A DNA stretch of 64,000 bases from Romanomermis culicivorax. Lineage: Eukaryota; Nematoda; Enoplea; Mermithida; Mermithidae. How positions within the stretch are numbered: position 1 is the first letter of the stretch; every line of letters starts with the position of its first letter. Both the position numbers and the translations under genes were made by a program. This document shows positions 11,101 through 24,390 of the stretch, piece after piece. The notes beneath the pieces were generated by a model. The model made no database searches. It was not told where the DNA came from and was given only the letters and a program-made list of their open reading frames with translations. The stretch covers positions 540,798 to 604,797 of the forward strand of contig CAWUHX010000231.1 in the NCBI GenBank assembly GCA_963922205.1. Reading direction: 5' to 3'.

Positions 11101-14100
11101 TCACAACTCAGTAGACTCCAAATAAGATAGCATGATATTTTGTTCCCTTTGCTTTTGAGCGATTTGGAATGATTTCGAAGACGACGATGACGACGACGCC
11201 GTTTCGCCGCCAACTTCGCGAAATTTCGATCTCGAAAATCGATCGTCGTTACATTCGACCGTGGTCACGTGGTTATTAAAATCGCAGTCGGCTACAGTAC
11301 GCTTGGGCGATTGGGACGACAAACGACGATCGCCGGCGATCGATTTTGTAGATTTTTGATCTCGATAATAATGATGATGTTGTTGATCATTTTCCGTTTG
11401 ATAGAAATAGGGCGCCGATTCCGGTTTTGGGGCGACTATCCGGGGCAAAAGTCGACCATTACTCAAAACTGTGCTCACGATTTTGCCGCTGCCGTTAGTC
11501 GAAGAATTGGCAGAGCCGGTTAGACCGGCCGCCAGCGGTTTGGACGATTCGCAACTGGTCAAATCGTTTTCGTCCAAAGAATTTTTGTCCGCGTCGTAGC
11601 CGTAGTTTTCTTTGCCATTTTGGTATTGGGCCCGCCATATTGGATTCGAACTGTAAGAGAAAGAGAAAGTTTTGAATTACAGTACATTTTTGCCCTGGAT
11701 TTTCATATCAAGTATTACCGAGCAAGAACTGTTATCAATTTTATTGGCTGGAAAAAATTGTCGATTTTTTAATTTTTTCTGGCGAATTTCAGGTTTAGTC
11801 TTAGTCTTGGGCATTTTCTCGACCAATCAGATCGATGATATACGTTTTTTTTTATCAATGAAATTGATGATAGAATTTTTCTCGACCAATCATATAGCTG
11901 GCAGTTCTCGCCTGCACTGCTTTGTGGTCTTTATAGACATGTACATGACGGTTGCAAAAAAGTTGCCATGTCCGAAAGTGCTACATTTCAATAGCCAGAG
12001 AAGAGCTGAGGTTCCGGTTTTGGAATTCGATATTATATACCGAAATTTCAAAAAATTTTCCAAATTTGTCAACTGCGCGGAACTGCTATATGATATCATT
12101 GAATTTGGCGATTTCTCGTAACCTATTTTCTACATTCCACAAAAACCAATGAATCTGAATGAAAATATTTTTGAAGAGTTATAGTGTATATAAATGAGAA
12201 AATTCCTTAATTTCAAAGGTCTGACACGGCTAAAATTTCGTAACAGCTTTCCAATCAAAGAACTTCTGAAAATCCCGAACTGTACCAGCACTTTTGTAGG
12301 AATTCGAGATTTCCTAAATCCATTGAATTTTCATTAGTTAAAGCAATCTAACAACGAAATTCGGTTAACAACAGCCCTCTACTGCCGATTACCACCATAT
12401 TTTCAAGCACTGAAAAAAATTTACTACTGTAGCTATGTATATGAAATTTTGAAAGTACAAAAAACAGAACCTGTGATGCAAACCTTGAAACTATAGTTTG
12501 ATCGACAGCGATACTACAGCAAGACTTTTAGGGACCACTTCTTCGCTACTGTAAACCATTAGACTTGTTTTTTACGGTAAACACTTCTATAGTTTGTTTT
12601 TTATTAAATGCTTCTAAATTGAAAAAACTCAAAAATCAATTATGTTGTCAAAATCGCGTAGACAAAGCTTTCACAGTAAGATTTTTCATTCAAAAAATTT
12701 TTAAAGGTTAATTGCATAAGCTCGCAAATTTTTAGTCTTACATGACGAATGGTTTAGCAGAAATTTATAAAAATATAAAACGGTATTTGCTTTCCACTGT
12801 TATACTTTGGAAGCATTTCGAAAAAAACAAACTATAGGTGTCAATTTCGATAATATTTCGAAAATGATGTAATCACGACTAACGTCATTATCCTCGTTTT
12901 ACTGTAAAAATGCATTAAAAGGTAAAAATTCAACCAAAGGAGAGGTGAAGCCTTTGCGTCTTAGTCTATTTTTCTTTGTTTTTGATATCACGCGCGAAAT
13001 TTATGTCTTCAATAGAATTTTCAGTTCTTGGGAGCTTCCATAATTTCAATCATGATATGCTATAGGTGATTGAAAAATTCGATTTAAGATTTCTGAATGA
13101 ATTTTTATTTAAATTCGACTTTATTCTTCTGAATATTGTCATAAATATGTATGAAAAAATCCGCTGAAGACCTATTGATTGTCAAACATGAAAAAAAATT
13201 CTGATAGAGTAATTTTGACATTGATTTAAAAGTTCATATCTATTTTCTGTACTGAAATATGACAATTTTACGGAAGCCGCTTTAGGCCATGATGTTACAA
13301 ATCCTGACATGAGACAAATCGTATACTAGAACAAGTGTGCTGATTCTAAATATTTTTGAAATTTTATTTCCAAAAATCAAAAAGCTTCATCGAACTATGA
13401 TTAAGTTCAATTATTAAACTCTCCCTTGAGCATTTTTTATTACTATTTCATCTTATTTGAGCTTTTCCCGCATATTTTTGAGTTTTTTAATATTCGTGGA
13501 ACAAAACATGAAAGCCTGAAAAGACTACAGTACCCCTAAAAAGCTTCTTCAAAATTCTACCTCGAATGCTTATTCGTCCCCGGAAGACTGAAATTGGGAA
13601 CGGGCATGCCCGATTGATCTATGATAAAACAAAAATTTACATATCATCCGAATCCAAATCTAGTACACTTTTTACTGTAGGATTTTGTCGTAGCGGCTTT
13701 CAATCTTCGTTTGTAATTTTTAGTTTGTAAGCACCAACAAATGGCTACAAAAATTAAAGTGATAGTCAAGCACGTCGAAACGGCTAATAACCCGTATTGG
13801 CCGATGGAAATTTCTTCGCCGGCTATGATCAAAAATTGGTTGGAATTTCGATTGGCATACCGTAATCTATGATTGACCAACAAATCTTGTTTGGCACGTT
13901 TTTGTTCGGGAGATATGGGAACGTCCATGCGTCTAAAACACAACAAAAGATGAGTGGATGGGTGAACCTCGTCCAGAATAGAATTATTCAGCGGATAACT
14001 GGGCGTAAATCGACAAGCCTCATTAAGATCTATCCAAAAGCATAACTTAGAATTCTATCTTTCTATTTTTGATTGAATTATGAACTGTTAAAGTTTGGTA

Positions 14101-17100
14101 AACATCAGTTTAACCGCCAAAGATCATGTGTCCTAAACCATATCTAGGAAGGCAAATATCAAAAATTTGTTTTTAATTTTGTTCTGTGATTAGATTCACT
14201 TGAACTTTGAAAATTCCACTTAAATCTGCTGCGAGAGGTTATGCAGAATTTATCCCATCCAGACTGACTCCTGATTCCGCTGGACATGCCTCAGAATGTG
14301 TTTTCCTACCGTAGCTCAATCTCCATGCAAAACTCGACAAAAATCCTGAATATATATTTTGCAATAGTCACTACCCGCATTTGTTACAAGCTTTAGAAAA
14401 AATATCTTACTGTAGTGCTTCTTCGACGGCCATGATGCTCAAATTTTTGTTGACGAAATGTACAAAAGCTTTACTTTGGTAAGACTTTTTCATGGAAAAC
14501 GGAGCGTAGTGGGCTTGAACATCGTCGATTGTGGCGTTCGATTCAGTGATTGTGGATAAAAGACTGATAAATAAGATTGTATATTAAAATTTGAGTGGGA
14601 AATCGGAGTCGGAATCAAAAGCCTAAAATTTGAGAGTTGAAAATTTTTGTCTTATTTAGTATTTCTAACAACAAAATAAGCCTTCCTGCAGATTGAAAAA
14701 TGGGACACAAAAAGCGAAATTAATAAACAAAAAATCAAAAAGAACAAACAATAGTAAAAGTAAAATAAATTGGAGAAAAATATGGAAAACCAAAAAATTC
14801 TGCACTCAAAACATTGAGTGAATTCTAATAAATATTCAATCTAGATCAGACAGCCTATGACACACTGATTCCGATTGTTACTCTACCTGTGTGTTGTAAA
14901 GATATCCAAAAGGTGCTTTTCAAGTTTACATAGCAAGCCAAAATTTATGTAAATTTGCTGGAAGTTCACTATTTATGCTAGGAACCAATATCAAAAAGTC
15001 AGAACTGTTAAACCGGAGCCTCAATTCAAGGAAAAGCTTGACAAATCGCGTTCATGCAAAGTTTACTGTAAGTAATGCTGACAGTTCGAAAGGATTACTG
15101 TAATTTCATTCAGATTGTTATGATTTATCAAAAGTACGTGATTTAAGAATTCACACTTCAAGGCCTCTGCTCGAAATCACATTAGGATTTTTTCGGTCTT
15201 ACTTGATTATTTCTTGAGAATTTTCCCACAAAACATTGGCTTCGGCATCGAACGCGAGTTCAATCTGTTGTTCGTAACTCAGGATATTGATCTGACGAGA
15301 AAAAGATGAAAATTTCGAAAAACCAAAATAGATAGGGCAATTTTAATCAATATGAATTTGAAAACAATCGAATAATGTTTTATAAGTTGCACTTACAATA
15401 ACTTTAGCTCGAGCAACCCTGTCGCCGCTATCTTTGACCACTACCGGAAATTCTAAATATCCCCTGAACGGCCGGCCAAACGGCGCCGCCGTCGTTATAT
15501 CGCCCGCCACTGGATCGACGTGGAAGGCCGTTTTTTCTCGAAAATCGCCAGCCGTCGGCCGATTTACGACGTCCTCACGATGATCATTATCCTTGGGATT
15601 TTTATCTTCGTAAATATTGTGACGTATGTCGCCGTCCAAAAAATAACGCAATTTTTCGTGGTCGACCAGGTCTACGTCGATAGCCTAAATTTTTTGAGAA
15701 AAATTTTTACACATTCATGGTTTCAAAATGAGAAAAACAAAAAATAAATAAAACAGTAATATAACAAAAAAACACCAAAAGCATAAAAATTAAAGATAAA
15801 AAAACAAAGGAAACAAAACACAAAAGTAGCACTAGAGTAACAACTATAAAATGCGAAAAATAAAATTAATAAACAACAAAAACATAAAAGCAGCAAAGCA
15901 ATAACAAAAATACAAAAAACAATTTAACAGAAACAACTCAAAAGAAACAGCTTTGATATACAACAAAAACAAAAGTCCACAGATAACAAGAACAAGAAAG
16001 AAAAACAACATAAACAAGCAAGAAAGACAACATACTGAAATAAAAAGAAAAAATAACGATAACATCAGCAAACAACCAAGATAAAAAAGCTCTAAAATTG
16101 AAAACATGAAATAAAAAAACAAAAATAAAAGACAGCAGAAACATAAAATATAAATATAGAAAACACAAAAATAAAAAAGCATGAGCTTGAAACAAAAACG
16201 ACATTAACAAAGGACAAAAATACAAAGCTGTTAAACAAAAAAGTATATAATAACAAACGACAAACGCAAAAACTACAAAAACAAAAACAAAAGCAGGAAA
16301 AGGGAACAGCATTAACAAACAAAAAGCAGCAAAAACAAGAAACTTGAGTTTAGAAACAAAAAGACAGAGACAAAACCCAAAGATAAATAACAGAAACAGA
16401 AAAACTATAAAAACAAAAACAAGGACACGATAAACAAAGAAGAAAAATTAAGACTGTGAAGATAAAAGTAAAAAGCAAAAAAACAGCAATAGCAAAACAA
16501 CTAAAAACAAACACTAGAAATGTTTGTTTCCCCTAGTGAAAATATTTTTGTTGTAAACGCTTCTCAGCTTTCATAAAAAAATAGCAGTACAATTTTTTGG
16601 TGCCATGTTTTCATCAATAGCTATGCGGATCAATCGATCGGAAAAATTTAATTAATTTTTGATAGGTATATCTGTCTGTAGAAATGTTTTTCAACTTTTG
16701 CTCAACAAAATATCTAGAAATTTGATCAATCCACTTCTCAAAAGATCAGACTATATCAAAATTTTCTTCGAATTTCAAAAGTGAAAAACGGCGTAAATGA
16801 CCTTGTTAGAGAACAAAAATATAAAATTTCAATGCCATCTTGCACAAAATTAAGGGAAAATGCGCATCGTACAAGTAAATTTTTAATGAAATTTTTTCAA
16901 CGAAAAATTATTTTGGCGAAAAAAAGCGTTCCAAATTTGGAATTTCCAAAATTAAGTATTATTTTATGGTATTTTGGTGTACTACGACCAAAATTTCTTA
17001 CTAATTTTCAACAAATATTGGGAAATATCAACTTACTCGTATTTTTGCGACTCTGCTACCTATTTTCGTATCGTATTGAACGCCTCCTATGAAAATGGGC

Positions 17101-20100
17101 TGGATGAACATCGGATCGTTGTCATTTTCATCGACGACATTTATTTTCAGGGTCAAATAAGCTGGATCAGTGAAATTTCCATCTGAAAGAAGAAAAAATG
17201 GAATGAGCACGGTCCATATAGAAACTGTTTGCATATCTTGCTGACGTTTGTTCTTGATAAAAATAGACCACTGTTACTTGAATCAACTTCATTGCCCGGC
17301 AGACCGTCAGATACGCGGTGATTTCCGCAAATTTTATTTTGATCGCAATCAGTGGCTTTGATCGTGATCACATATTGATCAGCTTTTTCTCGATCGATAT
17401 CGGACGAAGTAACAAGCTGGGGTGTTTCGAGAGCATTATCTCGTACATTGGACAATCGAAACAGTTCGTTACCCAGATCATCTCGAAGAAAAAAAAATTT
17501 GATCAGGTTGACATTGATGATCTGTTTCATTGATCAAGTGGAAGAGTAGCATTCACATGATATATTTGAAGTTGATAAAAGATAAGCTTACTTTCATGTC
17601 CTTATGTTGAAATTTCATGCGCTTTGCTATAGTAAGCACTGAGCTGTACTTATTTACAGTAAACCACGGCTTGTGCATTTATCACATGAAATATCAAGTG
17701 ATGAAAAATGTGCGACGAACGTTATCTTTGTTTTTTTATTCTATGATTATCATTTTTTTAATTTGTATTTTTTGTTCATTCATTCCTTCATTGTATTGTT
17801 AACTTGCGGGTCAGAAAATGAAGCCTCAAAAATCAAAGAAATCAGTGATTCCACGTTGAACCGGTAAGTCGGTTTCAAATAAAAATAAAATTCTGGCATA
17901 AAGAGCTTATATTTGACTCTTTTTTGTGAAAAATTTTCCGCCAGCCTGCATTCGTACTGTAAAAAGTTACCGTAAATTTCGTAACAAATCTTTTTGTGTT
18001 CGGCCGTGCCGTCTTTATCCGTAGCAGCAGGAATATGGCCAACGATTGTTCCGACGGGCGAATTTTCCTGGATCTCCAAGATTTTTGTCGAAACCTAAAA
18101 CGTACCAAATGTATGAGAACAAAAAACTATATAGTACATCCGGAGAAATTTGCATATTCACTCCTAAAAAGGTTTTAGACTATTCAACACCTATACAGAT
18201 TTTTATAGATCGTCTGATGTCAAAGAAGTCCAGAATTCAACATTTTTTACATTTGAAGACTTTCCCGAATGACCAGAGGCCTCTTACGTCATCTGGGTGA
18301 CATTTTTGCACAGCGAGGGACCAGCGATGACTTGGTACTCGTGTGACTACTAATGACTTCGAGGATCATTTGCATTATATTCTTGAACGTTTTTGACCAA
18401 ATTATTCATAGACAATTTTATTATTCATATTGATATATTTGCAATTTTCCAATTTTTCTCTCGTTAATATATACATTCGTCGACCAGGATAGCTTCAGAG
18501 TTGTCATTGATGATGAGTGGATTGCCACAATTAAGCTCATAGTATCAAATTTATTTTTCAGTTTCTCTAGTTCTCAAGACTGTTCAACTCGAAGAAATAA
18601 ATAATAATGCTTCTGCTTCTCGAGGTCAGCATAGAATCGAAAAACCCTCTTGATATGATCTTGTTGTCGGATCAGCTGCTAAATGTGGGGAAATGTTGTC
18701 AAGTTGTGAGAAGTCTGCCGGTAGGTATGTTTCAGTTGACCGAAATCCAAACAGTGAAAACCATCATTTTTCCAAAACTGAGACCGTGAAACTGAAAATT
18801 GGAAAACGGGATTTTGAATAGTATTTTCCGTTTTTTACTGTTATTTTAGACATTTTATTATTGATAGTATATTTCAGAAAATGAAACTTTATATGACAAA
18901 TTATTGTATCTTCAGTCAAAATTCTAAGCACTTTTTGTTTAAAAACTCCGTGTTTTTTCTTCTGTAATTGCCTTTAGACTGACTTACTCGAAAATACTCT
19001 TATGTGGCTGAATAAGTGTTTTCAGGCTCACAGTGGCGAGGTTCAACACACATGAATACATTTCACCAATCAATATTTATCTTCTTGATAGAACTTTCCC
19101 TGATTACGTGTTCTCTCAAGCATTGTTTGACCCAAATTTGGCTGAAAAATATCGAGATTCAAGAACTTTTAAAAGCTGAAGGGGTTTGAGAAGAAACAAA
19201 ATTTCTAAAGCTTTTGTGAAGCTGGAGAATTTAAAAGTCACTAGGCAACAGCACTACACTTTTTATATTTGTAAACGTTACACATGATAAGATCTCCCTG
19301 AACATCCAGACCAGTTGAAAATTCAAACAGATTGCGCGATAAAATGATCTTTAATGCACAGTTAACAATGTAATACGAGTAATCCTAACTAGGACTGGCT
19401 AGTTGGATCCAAAGAAACCTTGCAAACTGCAAAAGCCTAGAAAGCTCAAAATTTTCAAGAAAACAAAAAATTGATCTAATTACCATTCAGACAAAGGGCT
19501 TTTGATGAAGCGACAGATAAGCTATAAAAATGTTTCTCAAAAGTTATTGAAGCTTCCAGACGATTTTTACCGAGATGGATAAGCTACAATATGAGTTATT
19601 TGTCTAAAAGATTGTAATACCAAACTGTGGATTCAAAAATTGTAAAACCAAAACCAAAATCGAAACAATAACAAAGTGAAACCGGAACACCCTCATTAAC
19701 CGGCACGGAAGATTCTCTCAGTGACTCAAAAGCATTATATAGCATCCCTGAATAATTGTAAAAAGTTCCAATTACCAAAAATTCATAAATCTGATTATAG
19801 TAGATCAGTTTGTAAATTAGAGTTGAATATCCAATTACTGACTAAATGTACATAAATCAAAAGAAAAATAGGACTTCATTTGTTTTACTCTCTGATCAAA
19901 AATTGGGCAATTGTCGTCTTTGTCTGTTATTTCTATGGAAATATCGCATTCGGAACAGAGGGGTGGATCGCCGCGATCGCAAGCTTCGATGAACAAATAA
20001 TATCGTTCTTGCTTTTCATAGTCGAAAGCCAGTCGAGGGTACAAACGGCCGAAAATGCTGTCCATTTTGAAATATTTCCAATCCTAACAAAAAAAAGTGT

Positions 20101-20305
20101 TAGAAAGATTTCAACTAAATCAAGATATAGTAAATTTACCCTACAAGAGAAGAATATATCCTATCTCGAACAACTATTCTAATTGAAATTTTACTTCACT
20201 GGCTGCTGTTTTCTTCAACGAAAATCGAATATCAGCATTCGAATCGGCATCGTAATCGACGGCTTGAACTTTTACAATTTCTTTACTTTCATCCGTGTAG
20301 TTATT
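11101..20305 (-). CDS. Transmembrane cadherin, C-terminal part (5' exons outside)
   Basis: Calcium-dependent adhesion protein of the plasma membrane. Eleven in-frame exons: 20305-20195, 20083-19889, 18094-17971, 17481-17278, 17182-17037, 15684-15397, 15291-15203, 14563-14411, 13932-13676, 13618-13561 and 11650-11101 (724 aa, partial). In order: the end of one cadherin repeat (LAFDYE, ITDKDDNCPIF), a full repeat (ILEIQENSPVGTIVG to INVVDENDNDPMF), another degenerate repeat without a second DxNDN, a membrane-proximal region of about 120 aa, one transmembrane helix (YGLLAVSTCLTITLIFVAIC), a basic stop-transfer (KNYKRR), then a tail of about 230 aa with GTNKHSSSNPIW and a Ser-rich run. The non-cadherin membrane-proximal region and NPIW tail recall CDH23/PCDH15-type cadherins; that placement is tentative. 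The N-terminal repeats must lie upstream, perhaps beyond the retrotransposon. Confidence 0.92.
12590..12838 (-). repeat. TATAG MITE copy in cadherin intron
   Basis: Reverse orientation: begins CTATAGTTTGTTTTTTATTA and ends GGAAGCATTTCGAAAAAAAC..ACTATAGG, with the GTTTAGCAGAAAT and TTGCTTTCCACT blocks between. Confidence 0.75.
15700..16520 (+). repeat. A-rich simple sequence with AACAAAAAC motifs
   Basis: Over 800 bp of the cadherin intron consists of loosely repeated AACAAAAAC and AAACAAAAA units with almost no long T runs on this strand. The complementary strand yields long Phe/Cys/Leu frames that are artefacts of this composition. Confidence 0.7.
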
Positions 20306-21540
20306 CTATAATGTATGGAAACAGTTTATTGAATACTCAAATAGAGCAGAATTTCACCACAGTTCGTAAGATAGTATATGGCGTCTTAGGTCAAAATATG
20401 AGCAATGACTGAATTTGATCAAAATATGAGCAACGACTGAATTTGATGAAAATCCACGAACATCTTATCTTAGCAACAGTTTTCGAATTAGAATATTTTC
20501 ATTCATTGTAAAACTTTAGAGTGGGAAGTATTTTTTTGATATATTTTGCTATAAATATGCGCAATTGAATGAGGAGATGCTGCGTGAACCTAAAAATTTT
20601 CGAGTAACAAATTCATGAGTGAAGCTCATTAGTTACTACATAGTCTGTTTTTTTGGAAAGTTCTTCCAAAAATAGAACCGGAAGGCAAGTATGTATGATT
20701 TCGCAGTTTTATGCTGCACCACATATCGTACGGACGTTTGCATGAATTACCCCTGCATAATAATATCTGGAGACAACTTTTACAGTAGAGGCTCGCTGTA
20801 AATGATTTTCAAAATGGTTAATGTTTCCGTAATTTTTCAATTTACAAGTATGTTTTAAAAACAGGCTATGCATACGACGAGTGTTTCATTATCATTTCTA
20901 AGGAACTAAAGAACTGAAGATGAATTAATGTGCAATAAACGAGTTTAGAATGTATTTTTCACTGGTACTGGTGAAGTTCCCGAACATTACAATCTAGATT
21001 CCTGAAGTCTTGAGTTTTTCAGTACTTCTTCATGAGAATATTTTTTCATGATACGGTGTATCTTTAAGAGACAATGTCTGAGATAATTCAGCTTCTTATA
21101 CAGAGAGTTGTGATAAGTAAAAAATTAATCCTACCTGAAAATCACATATTTGGTGTAACTCAAGACACAATTTCTGTAAGAATCAACCAAGGCCTGTAGT
21201 TATGTGTAATAAGTAAAAAATTAATTATAACTCAAAAAACATATTTTGTACAGTTTTTTGCGCTGAAAAACATGCCGGTATTTGCATGATCTAAAAATCA
21301 AAATCCGTTTTGCAACATCAATCCAAAGGTTTACATTTTTTGCAATTTTCGAAATTTTAGGTCACAATCATTGGAGGCCTATAAGTAATTGGCTATGCAA
21401 TGTCGATCAACAAAACTTTGTCAGTGAATGTAACAATGTTTGTTGTATATGCATGACACATATAGATATATGTAGCATCAAAATTATGGTTTACACTACA
21501 CTTTAAATTCCAAATTTCAGCAGTTGTCAATGACTCAAAT
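20306..21540. other. Stretch upstream of the last visible cadherin exon
   Basis: No further cadherin exon could be found on the minus strand. It contains a TATAG MITE (20639-20872). The remainder is AT-rich and not recognisable. Confidence 0.6.
20639..20872 (+). repeat. TATAG MITE copy
   Basis: Left end CATAGTCTGTTTTTTTGG; right end TTTACAAGTATGTTTTAAAAACAGGCTATG. The internal GAAGGCAAGTATG and AGTAGAGGCTCG blocks match the family order. Confidence 0.65.
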
Positions 21541-22149
21541 TCACATATTTTTGTACCCCATAGAGTCAAATAATGAGTGTCATTGATTAAACTCCACTAT
21601 GTTATGGCTGGACCCCTTGGCCACATACCCACAAAGTTTTATCAAAATAAAAAAACCATTGAGTGTGCCACAGTGAAACAAGTGGAAGCCATTTTTGAAT
21701 CAATTATAAAATTTTTTGTTTAAAAATGCAGTCATTCACCCAAAATTCTAATAATCCATCTAAAACTTTCACACATTGCAGGCTGACATCTTGGCTATTT
21801 ACCCTTTGGTCATAATATCATTATCCCTCACATGGAAAATTACACAAAGTAAAACGCATTCTTGAAATTGTTGAAAAAACTTCAGGTGCAAAGTGATGTT
21901 CCATTTAGTCAGAATATTATTAATTCTAGTCCAAATCGACTAAATTGCAGCCACAGTATGTGGCTACATACACACCAAGTTGCATCATATTAAAAATTAG
22001 AAAAGCCACATTCTTTTATTCAACTATAAGATGAAAGATTGTTCAAATTTTTAGCAAAAACTGATAAGGTAGTGAACTAACATAAACTTTTTGGATCTTT
22101 CTCTGATAAATTGGGACACACATGGACACAAGAAACTATATTAAAGCTA

Positions 22150-23018
22150 AAGGAAGCAAAATTGTATTTAAAAGGTGATTAGCGACTCCACATAAAGCCA
22201 AAATTACGTATTTCTGATCACTGTTCATGGCATGGTCTTAGTGATCCAAACCATCCAAAGTTACAGGAGAAATTTACAAATCACATTCGTTCCATGAAAT
22301 GTGACAATTGTGAGCAGTTAACGAAGACACTGAAGGACATCAACGAGGCATTGACTCAATTCCAATTCGCAAACCCAATTGATAGAGTTGAAGCTTAATA
22401 TTTAGCTGACGAAAGTATCAATAATGTATTGGAATGCCATCAAGACCCGCTTAGATCAATGCACTAAAATGAAGCATGAAAAGACTGGAAAGACATCATT
22501 GACAACCTCCTGGACAATCATGCTTACTTCCAGTTTGAAATTTCGATGAAATTTCTGCCTCCCAGTGGATGGAAAAATATGAAAAGTGGTTTCTACACCA
22601 CCACACATTTTTCTATCGCTTGCACAAGACAGTAATGCAATTATTGGAATACTGACTGACACATTGACAAAAATCAAAACAGAGCAGCCCACAATCAACA
22701 AAGCTTTTGTGTGGTCTGTTAATGATGGATGTTTTCATGGCTCCCCAACCTTGCTCACGGTGCCAACAATATCTCAGAAAACAGGCATGACTATAAAGAA
22801 CTGGGACTTCTCTGAACCTCAATTTGTTAAAAACTCATGTGGCCAAATTGCTGCACTAATAGAGAGGCAAGTTCAACTGTTTATAAATAAAAACAATCGA
22901 TTTACAACTGCTGAAGAATTTATCAGGTGTGCTACAACATATAGAAAGGTCAAAAGAACATCATTCCTCACTGGCAATCTCAAAATCCAACAAAAGAAGA
23001 TGTACCTTAAAGCAGTTG
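22150..23018 (+). pseudogene. Decayed transposon-like coding relic
   Basis: Plus-strand coding remains across several frames and stops. One frame gives HCSWHGLSDPNHPKLQ and MKCDNCEQLTKTL; after stops, another gives MKFLPPSGW; a third, from about 22586, gives NKAFVWSVNDGCFHGSPTLL and NWDFSEPQFVKNSCGQIAAL. These blocks, in this order, recall a group of uncharacterised, often multicopy animal proteins (C..C motif, then D..GC.H, then W.FSEPQ.GK..CD). It is truncated at its 3' side by the LTR at 23019; the apparent C-terminus of its last frame is LTR sequence. Family link is from memory of motif order, so moderate to low confidence. Confidence 0.45.
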
Positions 23019-23634
23019 TGTTGTGCAGGTCTTTCCTTAAGAGGCGTAAGAAAAGATTGGGTCTGAACTGACCTGTTAGAACTGATACCTTGGCTAAGCC
23101 TCGGTGATCTGTGCAACAGTCCGTTTGTCCCCAGACCTACAACAACAAAGATAAACTTTGTGCTAAATACGGGGGCCTTACCAAAGACCTCCGCAGTCTC
23201 CTAGATGAGACAAGGAATCCCCTCAGGGATAAACTTACTTGGGTATAACCCGAAAGGGGTTTCCCAAAACTTACTTGATGTAAGCTAGCGCCTGGGCCTC
23301 TGGCCCTCCGCCTTCGTCGATGCGAATTATCTAAACAAACAAACGAATATACTAAGCAATAAATCCGACGAAATATGTAAAACGAATGTGGGTACACCAC
23401 AGTAGAATACTCATAAACAAAAGACGTTGCTGGGAAAATTATATTTAGGGACGCCAGCAAATAACACCAAAAATATAATAAAAACGATATTAAGTGAAGA
23501 ATGATTTCACTTTCACTTTTCGTCTTTCTTTGGCGCTCCATTCTATGCAAATGTCTGCGCCGCTGGTCGTCCCTTTTCGTCGATTTGCATGTCGATTTCC
23601 CCACACGAAATTGGCATCAACAGGGTGCCCAACA
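23019..23634 (-). repeat. 3' LTR of the Ty3/gypsy element
   Basis: 616 bp, terminal TGTTG/CAACA inverted ends, homologous along its whole length to 37079-37694 with scattered substitutions and small indels, mainly in the middle third. Confidence 0.95.
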
Positions 23635-24390
23635 TCCCTCGCGCGTCGAAACCGACCTACGGGAGGTAGAAAAAAAAACTTTTGGCCGGGTTACCCCGGC
23701 ATTAAAAAGAATTAATCAAAAAAGAAAAAAAAAATCTACAACTCCGGCTGACTCCTGATAAACAGTTTGTCTCACCGGACTCCCGTTTCACAGTCTGTCC
23801 TAATAGAACTCCTGTGCTGGTCGTTGGACACAACGAATACCAAGGGCTTCGCCGCAATGGCTGGCAAGTGACGTCCATTTTGACCTCGGCATTGATGGAA
23901 TAACCTCCTGCCCTAAGGAGTATGACGTAAACGTCGGTGCCGGATGTGTGGTCGGCTTCGGGCTCGGCCGCTCGGTCTGCATGCTGTGTCAATTCGTTGG
24001 CCGTGGGTCTAACCGCATGCAAATCGACTTCCCGCGTCTCTATTTTTTCTAAATTAAACTAAAATACGAGATTATATTACGATACAAAAAAAAAAGACGA
24101 CGCGGGGTTGTACGGATATCACAAAAATTAAAATGCGCTAAAAAATTTGAGCAAAAATGTGGCCAAAAGTTAAAATATTTTTTACGGTTGCGTTTTTGCA
24201 CCGGTTTTGTCAAAAAAGAAATTTTTGATGGCCAGCAGCACCGAAAATAAATGTTTTTGGATTTTTTGTTTTTTGATTTTTTTTTGGATTTTTTGTGATT
24301 TTATTAGTGTTTTTGGGTTTTATGTTTTATGAAATAAGTAGAAAATATATGTACAAAAAAGAAATTTTTGGGCCAAAATTATGCGGCTAT
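23635..24390 (-). other. Non-coding 3' region of the retrotransposon
   Basis: Lies between the third ORF and the 3' LTR. A short purine run (GAGGGA on the coding strand) abuts the LTR and may serve as polypurine tract, though it is poor. A GC stem (GGCCGGGTTACCCCGGC) sits at about 23683-23700. No convincing ORF. Confidence 0.5.

Noticed and set aside
15844-16322. Minus-strand hydrophobic frames resembling membrane proteins
   Set aside because: They arise from the AACAAAAAC simple repeat in the cadherin intron.
23137-23604. Minus-strand frame of 155 codons, also present at 37197-37664
   Set aside because: It is LTR sequence, present in both LTRs, with no conserved domain and a low-complexity core.
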